This document shows positions 17,427 to 26,100 of a DNA stretch of 44,222 nt, one piece after another (within the stretch, counting starts at the first letter, position 1; every line of letters begins with the position of its first letter). The DNA lies in assembly GCA_947589125.1 (NCBI GenBank), contig CANPZZ010000005.1:1-44222 (forward strand), written 5' to 3'. The notes under the pieces are model-generated. The model worked only from the letters and a program-made list of their open reading frames with translations, made no database searches and was not told the origin of the DNA. Position numbers and translations under genes: made by a program. This DNA is from an uncultured Lachnospiraceae bacterium (GTDB lineage Bacteria; Bacillota; Clostridia; Lachnospirales; Lachnospiraceae).

Positions 17427-17449
17427 ACATTCCGGAAAAATGGTACAAT
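17421..17449 (+). promoter_or_regulatory. nagB promoter
   Basis: TTGCAA (17421-17426), 17 bp, TACAAT (17444-17449), 48 bp before the nagB ATG. Confidence 0.6.
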
Positions 17450-17497
17450 CATCATAAATATGGCCGAGAACAAAGTTTCCGAATGGAGGTATTACCG

Positions 17498-18229
17498 ATG
17501 AAAATTTACAGAACAACCGATTATCAGGAAATGAGCCGCACCGCCGCCATGATCCTGGCCGCGCAGATCCATCTGAAGCCCGACTGCGTGCTGGGTCTGG
17601 CCACCGGATCCACTCCGATAGGAACCTATGAAGAACTGGTCAGGCAGTATAAGGCCGGACACCTGGATTTCTCTCAGGTGAAGTCCGCCAATCTGGATGA
17701 ATACCGCGGCCTTACCCGCGATAATGATCAGAGCTACTATTATTTCATGCAGCAGAACCTTTTCAAGCATGTGAACATCGATCCCGCGAATACATTTATC
17801 CCCGACGGCTCCCAGCCGGATCCGGACGCGGAATGCAGCCGCTACGAAGCGGTCCTGGCGCAGCTTGGCGGCGTGGACCTGCAGATTCTGGGCCTGGGCC
17901 ATAACGGCCACATCGGTTTCAATGAACCGGCGGACGCATTTGCGAAGACCACCCACTGCGTGGACCTGACGCGCAGTACCATCGAGGCTAACCGGCGTTT
18001 CTTCGAGAAGGAAGAGGATGTGCCCCGCCAGGCCTACACCATGGGCGTCGGCACCATCATGCGCGCGAAGAAGATCCTTCTGCTGGTCAGCGGCGAGGGG
18101 AAAGCGGCCATCCTCCGGGAAGCGGTCGCCGGCCCGGTGACTCCCCGCGTCCCCGCGTCTATCCTGCAGTTCCATCCCGATGTGACAGTGATCGCTGATG
18201 AAGCCGCGCTGGCGCAGCTTGACGCGTGA
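17498..18229 (+). CDS. nagB: Glucosamine-6-phosphate deaminase
   Basis: A 243-residue enzyme that converts glucosamine 6-phosphate to fructose 6-phosphate and ammonia, the entry of amino sugars into glycolysis. Family motifs are intact: GLATGSTPIGTYEELV (phosphate loop), NLDEYRGL with the catalytic acid region, and GLGHNGHIGFNEPA with the catalytic histidine. The ATG at 17498 is eight bases after GGAGG; the upstream ATG at 17483 overlaps that ribosome site and is rejected. The length is normal. The gene stands alone, with its own promoter and a strong terminator; no nagA is in the window. Confidence 0.97.
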   Translation: MKIYRTTDYQEMSRTAAMILAAQIHLKPDCVLGLATGSTPIGTYEELVRQYKAGHLDFSQVKSANLDEYRGLTRDNDQSYYYFMQQNLFKHVNIDPANTFIPDGSQPDPDAECSRYEAVLAQLGGVDLQILGLGHNGHIGFNEPADAFAKTTHCVDLTRSTIEANRRFFEKEEDVPRQAYTMGVGTIMRAKKILLLVSGEGKAAILREAVAGPVTPRVPASILQFHPDVTVIADEAALAQLDA

Positions 18230-18278
18230 AACATGCGCTGATACCGCCGTTCGTATAATAATACAATACTGACACACT

Positions 18279-18315
18279 CCGGCCGAGCGGTCTTCGAATC
18301 CGTGCGGCCGGTTTT
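18279..18315 (+). terminator. nagB terminator
   Basis: CCGGCCGAGCGG and CCGTGCGGCCGG form a GC-rich stem with one internal mismatch block around TCTTCGAAT, followed by TTTTAT. It lies 50 bp after the nagB stop. Confidence 0.85.
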
Positions 18316-18412
18316 ATATGTGAAACCGCTTCTATACCGCGCGGCCGCCTTCTGTCCCGCACCACCGTTCTCTGCGCCGCGCGGCTGATCGCGGCCGGTT
18401 TCGCGTTACCAC

Positions 18413-18441
18413 TTGAATCCAACCGATATTTGCGATAAAAT
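18413..18441 (+). promoter_or_regulatory. Promoter of the zinc-ribbon membrane protein gene
   Basis: TTGAAT (18413-18418), 17 bp, TAAAAT (18436-18441), 37 bp before the ATG at 18479. Confidence 0.65.
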
Positions 18442-18478
18442 GTCATCAGACGCTAATTTCTGACAGGGGGAGAACACT

Positions 18479-19588
18479 ATGGAATACAAGATCTGTCCGA
18501 TCTGCGACCAGAAGATGACCAAGCCGCACTACTGCGACCATTGCCGCCAGCGGATCCGCAATCCGCTGACCATTGATGTAAATTATTATCTGAACGAGCG
18601 GCATCCGGATACGGAGCACGACTGCTCCTTCCACGACTATAATGATCCCGCCTATAATATGCAGCAGGAGACATGGCAGCCCTCCCGGCAGACCATGTCT
18701 GACCAGTCTGCCGGACAAACCGCACCGAACCAGACTGCCCGTCAGGTCGTCCCCAATCAGCCCCGCAGGACCGCTTCAAACCGCCCGGCGCGGCAGGTCG
18801 TTCCCAACCAGCCCCGCAAAGCGGCAACGGTCAAAAAGTCTTTCGGCTCCGGAGAAAGGGCCGCGCTCCTTATCTCCATAATCATAATTTTTGTCGTCGC
18901 CACGGCTATCATATCCGTCTTTTTCTCTCTGTTCAGCGCCATGCAGATGCGGACGCCTGACGGCGGCGCGCTGTCCTTCTACCCGTCAGAGGATTCCTTC
19001 GGTGGATTTCTGGAGCAACTGACCCTTGGCACGGACGAAGATTACGAAGAAGGCAACTATGAAAACCGGGAGCTTGATGAGGCGGATGTTATCGCTGCCG
19101 GGGTCAACTGCAACAGTTACGGACATTTCCATGTCACCAAGGAAGAGATGGCCGACGAACTGCTCGCTTTTCTCGCAGATATGGGATATTCCGTTGAGTC
19201 AGAAGATACCTTTACGTCCAATACCGAGGATTCCTACGGTTATACCTCCTTTAACCGGTATGACTCCTTCTATTTCAACAGCAGAACTTCCATGGAGATC
19301 CACTCCGACACAGCCACGGGGCAACTGCATTCTGTCAATATTTCCTGGACAGGCGCGGACAAGACGATCCAGATCGCGGAGAAGATCATTGCCATTTTCC
19401 GGGACAGCGGCGACTGGTCCTTATCTGAAGCCGACACGGCTGCCTGGCTGGATGATCTGAAAAACCGTCTCGCGAAGCTGGAATACGAGGACGTCACCCC
19501 GGAAGAGCTGAGCCACAGCGTCTATGTGTTCGTCTCTTCCTATGAATCGGACGGATATTATATTTCTTTTAGTAATTGGGGAAATTAA
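18479..19588 (+). CDS. Zinc-ribbon, single-pass membrane protein of unknown function
   Basis: 369 residues. The N-terminus has two cysteine pairs (CPIC at 6-9 and CDHC at 19-22), a zinc-ribbon-like knuckle. A Gln/Arg/Pro-rich segment with repeats (RQVVPNQPRxxA, about 78-118) follows. A transmembrane helix at about 128-155 (LLISIIIIFVVATAIISVFF) separates it from a 210-residue outer part that is acidic and Ser/Tyr-rich. With the zinc ribbon inside, the C-terminal region would face outward. I do not recognise the outer domain. GGGGGAG precedes the ATG. The stop is immediately followed by an Rpn-nuclease fragment in another frame. Confidence 0.75.
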   Translation: MEYKICPICDQKMTKPHYCDHCRQRIRNPLTIDVNYYLNERHPDTEHDCSFHDYNDPAYNMQQETWQPSRQTMSDQSAGQTAPNQTARQVVPNQPRRTASNRPARQVVPNQPRKAATVKKSFGSGERAALLISIIIIFVVATAIISVFFSLFSAMQMRTPDGGALSFYPSEDSFGGFLEQLTLGTDEDYEEGNYENRELDEADVIAAGVNCNSYGHFHVTKEEMADELLAFLADMGYSVESEDTFTSNTEDSYGYTSFNRYDSFYFNSRTSMEIHSDTATGQLHSVNISWTGADKTIQIAEKIIAIFRDSGDWSLSEADTAAWLDDLKNRLAKLEYEDVTPEELSHSVYVFVSSYESDGYYISFSNWGN

Positions 19589-19604
19589 TATTCAATACAA
19601 AATA

Positions 19605-19925
19605 CAGAATGAATGCATCGCCGAGGACATCTTGAAGGAATTTCTTTTAAAACACAGAGCGGAGGCGGCGAATATGGTAATGCCGGAATTCGACGCGGAA
19701 CTACACGACCGGACGACGCGGGAGATCGGGTATAACGAGGGCAAGGCTGTTGGCAAAGCCGAAACCGTCTGCGACATGCTCTCCGATATCTGCCTGCTTC
19801 CGAAGATATGGCGCGGGCGGATCATGGCCGAACGCGACATCGATACGCTCGATACATGGATCCAGATCGCCCGGCGTGCCGGGAGCCTGGAAGAATTCCT
19901 GGCGAAAGCCAGGCTGGAGACATAA
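19605..19925 (+). pseudogene. C-terminal remnant of an Rpn-type nuclease/transposase
   Basis: The frame ending at 19925 encodes about 106 residues. They align with the last 115 residues of the intact Rpn-type gene at 38180-39139: EGKAxGKAExxCDMLxDI, RIMxExxIDxLxxWxxIARRAxSxxEFL. The catalytic N-terminal two thirds are absent, and the upstream part of the frame overlaps the preceding gene with no credible start. It is therefore read as a decayed, truncated copy rather than a functional gene. A strong terminator hairpin follows at 19983. Confidence 0.75.
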
Positions 19926-19982
19926 CTGCGGGTGGACGCCGCTTATCTGCACTGTTTGATCATCTGCATAACCATAATCAGA

Positions 19983-20016
19983 GGGAGCGCCGAATTATCT
20001 TATCGGCGCTCCCCCT
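19983..20016 (+). terminator. Terminator hairpin
   Basis: GGGAGCGCCGA and CGGCGCTCCC form a near-perfect stem around a short AT-rich loop, followed by CCTTT. It lies between the Rpn fragment and the convergent surface-protein gene. Confidence 0.7.
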
Positions 20017-20044
20017 TTGCAGTTCATCCTCTGTTCTGTTTTAT

Positions 20045-20069
20045 GCGGGCCGGCCGGCGGCCGGCCCGC
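20045..20069. repeat. GC-only 11-bp palindromic hairpin
   Basis: GCGGGCCGGCC and GGCCGGCCCGC form a perfect 11-bp stem with a three-base loop, 50 bp after the stop of the large surface-protein gene. There is no T-run on either side, so it is not a classical terminator, although it could stall or protect the 3' end of that transcript. Confidence 0.6.
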
Positions 20070-20118
20070 GTGTCTTACTGTGTTTCCGCTCCGCGCGCAT
20101 CCGCGCGCCGGTCAACGC

Positions 20119-23100
20119 TTACGCTTCCTCTTCGTCCTTCTTCTTAAAGCCCAGGATTCCAAACGCTCCCATCATTCCCAGGGCCACCAGGCCGAACAGC
20201 GCTGCCGCTCCTACCGGCTTGTTGTCTCCGGTCGTCGGGGCCAGGAACGCTAACGGTACATCCTCATCCTGAATCGTCTCGAAGCCGGACAGCGGTACCT
20301 GACCATCCGGGAATTCCGCAAGCGGTGTCGGATTATCCGGAATCTCTGTTCCAGGATTGCCTCCCGGGTTGCCTCCAGGCGTCCTGCCCGGTGACGGCGG
20401 TAACGGCTCTTCCGTGATCTCTACCTCATTAGTCGGAATTTCCTTGTTCGGGTTCTCCGGATCATATCCCGGGTCGCCGGGTTTCGGGTTCTCCGGGTTG
20501 TTGCTGTAACCGGTGGACGCGATGTTCTTCCATGTCGTCGTATTCCCAACTGTCGGAACCCATACCTGGAAGGATACGCTCATTGTCGCTCCCGCGGCAA
20601 CATTTCCAAGGTTCCAGGTGATCGTCTTTCCGTCCGCTCCCAAACTTCCGCCTGCGGAAATGGATCCTTCCACCAGCGTCAGGCCGTCCGGAACGGCATC
20701 CTTCACCGTCACATCCTTCGCCGTCTCTTCGCCATTATTATATACTGTGATGCGGTAAGTCACCACATCGCCGCCATACACTCTCAGTCTCTCTCTCGTG
20801 TAGGTCGCGCCATTGTCAACGGACTGCTCCTTATAGGTATTGATGCCGGGGATCTTCTCCTCAACCACTACCTTATTGGACTCTTCCGGTGTCGGCGGGT
20901 TCTCCGGATCCTTCGGATCATCCGGATCGTCGCCATACAGCATAGCCACGTTCTCCCATGCCGTATTCGCTTTCACCTGCGGTACAGTCACTGTGAAGCT
21001 GACCGTCTTCGACTGGCCGCTCCTCAGTCTTCCCAGCGACCACTTGATGGTCTTTCCGTCTGCCTGCAGTACGCCGCCGTCGGAAATGGAGCCTTCCTTC
21101 AGCGTCAGTCCGGGCGTTCCGCCGGGGATCTGGTCCGTGATAAATACTTCTTTCGTGTTGAGCCAGCTGCCGCCGTCATGGCTTACGGTGATGTAGTAAG
21201 TAACTTCATCGCCGGGTTCCACCTGCAGCTTCTCCGTCGTGCGCGTTCCGCCGTTGACGGACTGGTCCTTGACGATCTTCACGTCGGAAGTGTCTTCCTG
21301 CACCTTGACCTCATTGGACGGGATCTCCTCACGCGGCTCATCCGGGTCATCCGGGTTGTCAGGATTATTCCCATAATTCGTCGTTGCGACGTTAGTCCAG
21401 ACCGTCTTGGCCGAGACTGCGGGAACTGTCACCTGGAAGGTAACAACTTCTGTCTCTCCCGGCGCCATATTTCCCAGATGCCAGGTGATCTTCCTGCCGT
21501 CAGCCGTACCGCTGCCGGAAATGGAGTTCTGCACCAGGGTCAGGCCTTCCGGTACTTCATCCGTAACCACTACATCCAGTGCCGTGCTGCTTCCAGTGTT
21601 GCTCACAGCCAGGCGGTATGTCACCACACTGCCCTCGTTCACATCGAGGAGATCCGTTGTAAACGCCCCGCCGTTAACCGACTGCGTCTTAACGATATTT
21701 ATCTGCGGAGCTCCCTCCTGGATCACAACCGGGTTGGACGGGATCTCAGCATACGGGTCATCCGGATCATACCCCGGATCGTCCGGCTTCGGGTTATCAG
21801 GATTATTCTTATAATACGTCGTTCCGATATTCGTCCATGTTCTGTTGCTGGTGCTGCCTTCCGGCACCCTCACCACAAAACTGACTTCCTCCGTCTCGCC
21901 GACTTTCAGTTCGTCAAAATGCCACCGGAGCGCCTGATGTCCATCCGCATCCGTGATCTTCTGCCCGTCCTTCGAATCGACCAGGATCAGCTGGTCAGGC
22001 TCATACGGGATCGTATCTTCAATATATACATCCTTCGCCGTGGACTTTCCGCTGTTGGTCACTGCCAGATAATAGGTTACCTCATCACCGATGTCTACCG
22101 GCAGCGTATTCTTCGTCTTTTCCCCGCCATTCTTCGACTGGAACTTCTCGATGTAAAGGCTGGGCGGATACTCGTCGATCAGCACTTCATTGGACGGAAT
22201 CTCCGCAGGCGGATCATCCGGATCGTCCGGGTTATCCGGGTTGTTCTCATAGGTGGTTACAGCTACGTTCTTCCATACGGTGTCCTCACTGACCTCAGGA
22301 GTCTTTACGCGGAAGCTTACCGTTGCTGACTCTCCCACACCATCAGGATCTTCCCTGTGCACTACCGTGGTCTTCTCGTGATACGTATTATTCTCTTCAT
22401 CGAAGATGACCTCTGTCGTGCTCTCCTCGATAAAGCCCTTGCCCTTCAGGGTTCCGATATTCCATTCAATGGTATTGGACGCCTCGTCAAGTATGCCGCC
22501 GTTCTGGATGTCAACAAGCTGCAGACCCTCCGGAATCGCATCCCGAACCTTGATACCGGTCGCGTCCTCTGTACCATCACTGTGGACGGTCAGGTAATAC
22601 GTTACAATATTATCCGCGTCGGCTGTCAGCCTCTCCTTCGTCGCCTCGCCGTCACCGAGCTTCTGGCTCTTCTCGATCCAGACATTCGGCTTACCGGAAA
22701 GAACCGCGACCTCATTGGAGTGCTTCGGATCCGGCTCTTCATCATCCGTTACCGCGGCGATATTCGTCCATCTGGTGTTCTCCTTCACATCCGGAACCTT
22801 CACCGTATAGGATACTGTCGCCTCGCCGCCCTTCGATCCGGCTGCCGGAACCTTGGTCTTATAGGTTACTTCGACTTCCCTGCCCTTTGCATCATGGATC
22901 GTCTCAGTGTGGGAGTATTCCTCCACATATTCCCGGCCGGCCAGGTCCTCTCTAAGAACCCATGTGATCGTCTCGGCACCGGTCTCCGGGTCTGTTTCAA
23001 CCGTGACGTCCGCAATGTCTTCCGAATAGCCCGCCAGCTCAAGCGGGATCCGCCTGCCGTCTTCATCCGTCACATACGGCACTTCGTCCGTGACCGTCAC

Positions 23101-26100
23101 TCCGGCTGCCCTCTCTGTACCGTTATTTACCACGGTCAGATAATAGGTGACTTCATCGCCCTCTTTGACGATCAGCTCCTGGTCCGTCCGGTCACTGGTC
23201 TGTCCGTCGCTCGTGACCGTCTGGCTCTTGGCGATGTCAATATCCGGTACGCCTTCGATCAGCACCACTGTATCGGTTTGCAGATCCGGCGTGTCATCGT
23301 CCGGGGTGCCGGAATACGCGAACGCCGTATTGCGGTATACCTTGTCTTCCGTTACCTCCGGAACCTCGACCTGGAAGGAGACTTTCCAGGATTCATTCGC
23401 TCCCAGGCTCGGCCTGTACCATTTGATCATCCGGGTCTCCCAATCGAAGTCCGCTGTCGCCCCTTCAATACCCTGGATGCAGTCTTCATAAGATCCATCC
23501 ACCAGGATCAGACCCTCAGGTACGGTATCATACACCACGACATCCAGAAGCGCTCCCCTGGAGCCTTCTCCGTCCGTATCCTCAACCGTATTCGTCACGG
23601 TCATCGTGTAGGTGATGATATTGCCGTCCTCTACGATCAGCAGGTCATCGGTCGTACCCTCTTCATTGGACTGCTCTTTCTTTACGTCGAATGGCGGCGG
23701 GTTATAGGTATTCTTAAAGTCAACCTCCTGGCCCACACTTGCACCGCGGTTTCCATTGCCGTCTTCGTCAATATCACTAACCTTGAACGCCTCCCAGCTG
23801 GCCTGCAGATAATAGCCCCTGTCAGCGTCGTGCTTCCTGGTCACGGTAACTACGACATCGTATACCGTCGTATCATAATCAATATTCGCATTTTCGCCCT
23901 TCGTCTCAGTCACACGGTAATTGTAAATACCTTCCTCCGTGTAATAGATCGATGCAAATGCATAGTCGCCGCTTACATCATTCGTTACAGTGTAGATACC
24001 ATCCCACGGCATCGGCTGCGTACTCAGATCCTGCGGAGCAGGTACCGGTCTTATCGGGATCTGCTCAGCCGGCAGCGGCAGCTTCCACTCCGGTTCAGAC
24101 GGTGTAGCTACAGGAACCGTTTCCTTGGACGATGGCTGGGATTCTGTTTCTCCGGCAGTCGTTTCCTCGGTCGAACTGGTCTCCGGTTCGGAAGACGGCT
24201 GACTATCCTCGACAGCCTGCGTCGGAACATTGGCCTCATGCAGATCACGCTGACCATTTGAATCCGTCGCCAGCCGATAACCCATCGGCTCGATCGTGAA
24301 TTCAAACTCACCGGCCGGCAGCGTCGCGCCTTCCAGTTCCTTATGTCCATCGATCCGGACATTTACTTCATCCGGGCTGTAGCTGTTCTGGAATGTCGGC
24401 ACGATCTCGAATTCTACGTCACCTACAGATGTTCCATCACTATTCACAATCGAAATCTCAGGCTCGTTAAATGTGTAGTCGCCATCTTTATTCTGTGTGA
24501 TGGACACCTTCACCGTATATTCGGAATCATCATACTTCATGCCCTTATTAGGAGAGTCGACCTTCTCCTTGATACTGTAGTAGTAATCGCCGGGCTCATA
24601 ATACACTTCATCGGTGAAGAATGTGATATTACCATTCTTATCATTATGCACCGTTACGCCGTTCACCAGCGGATCGGTAAATGGATTATTCTCACCATTC
24701 GGTCCTGTCGTCGGCTTGAGTATAAACGTAAACTCGATCAGGTTGCCGTGTTCATCCTCAAGCAGCTTGCCAGTATCGTCCCCACTTTCGCCGATGATGG
24801 AATCATCCAACAGCTTACGCCCCTTCAGCGATGCTGTAACCGTAGGTGAGAAATGGTTCACAACCGTTGTGTCTTTCACCGCAATGTCTGGTGCATCCTC
24901 GTTAAGCGGTAACGTACCAGTGACAGGGGCATTTGCTACTCCGTCTCCATCAATTTTATAGGGAGCTCCCGGAGTCACCTCAGTAATCGTATATGTCGCT
25001 CCTGGAATCAGTCCCTTAATAGTAGTTGTCTGATTGTGCTTCAAATAGACAGTTGTCTCGCCGTTCTCATCAAATGTAACTTCATCAGTCGTCGAATTTC
25101 CGTTCGCATCAAATACATTCTCCGCCTTTACGGTGCCGGCCGGCTGTCCTGTAACTTTTACATTGAACGTAAATACCTTATTCGGATCAGCCTCTGTCGT
25201 ACCGACAGTAGTAATCTTCTTACTAATCGGCAACGCAACCAGTTCCTGGTTTGTATATGTCACCGTTACCTTGGTTCCGTTAGAACTTATTGTTCCAGAC
25301 GCTTTGCCATCCGTAATAACCTGAGAGTCAGCGCCAGTAATACCGGTAATACGATAAGTTTCCTGATTGTTGAAATTATCGCCTACCTCGCTGATTTCAT
25401 AAGTTACTCCGGCCGGAAGTCCATTAAATACGATGCTCTCTCCCGCTTTCAACTCAAATACGTATGTATATACATATGCACCTTCAGATCCAGATCTATT
25501 TGATGTAAGGCTACCACTTTGACTTCCTTGTTTGTAACTTATTGCACCATGAAGATACTCTGAATCCTTCTTTAAAATCATATAGAACTTAAATTTATCT
25601 TCTGTGTTAGAAGTGCTTGCATTCTCAACAACTTTTTCCACTTCCAGCTGTCCAAACGGCACAGTCAGTTTTCCGTTGTTGCCCTGAGTATCCGTGACGC
25701 CCGAAGTATCACCGCTCTGATGAGATGCTGTTCCCGTGGTATCAGTATTATGCGGCTGCTTTGAAGTCGTTGTATTCCGCTCCGTGGAGTAATACGAATT
25801 ATCATCAGCCGGTTTAAACGTCACCTTAGCTTCTCCCTCTGTCGGATGTTCGGGATCATAATAATTCGTATAGAAGAAAACGCTGCCATTCGTCTGATGG
25901 GTACGATAATAATCCTCACCCACCATGTTGAAATTAATACCGCCCTCAGCCGTAATCAGTCCATTCACCGGTTCAACCGTATATACAACGCGAAGAGGAT
26001 CAGGATCATTTGTCAATTCACCCGTCACTTTATTCTTGACCTGTATCGGTAAGGCGCCCCTAGGCACTTCAACGATCATGGTCTCATGTATATCATTACC

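Noticed and set aside
20440-23700. Possible CRISPR-like or direct-repeat array
   Set aside because: Repeats are protein-domain repeats of about 150 residues with drift throughout, not short identical repeats with unique spacers. The collagen repeats are also coding.
22357-24261. A 634-residue open frame on the plus strand inside the surface-protein gene (also 21178-22329)
   Set aside because: It is antisense to a clear coding region, has no ribosome site, and mirrors the repeat structure of the minus-strand protein.
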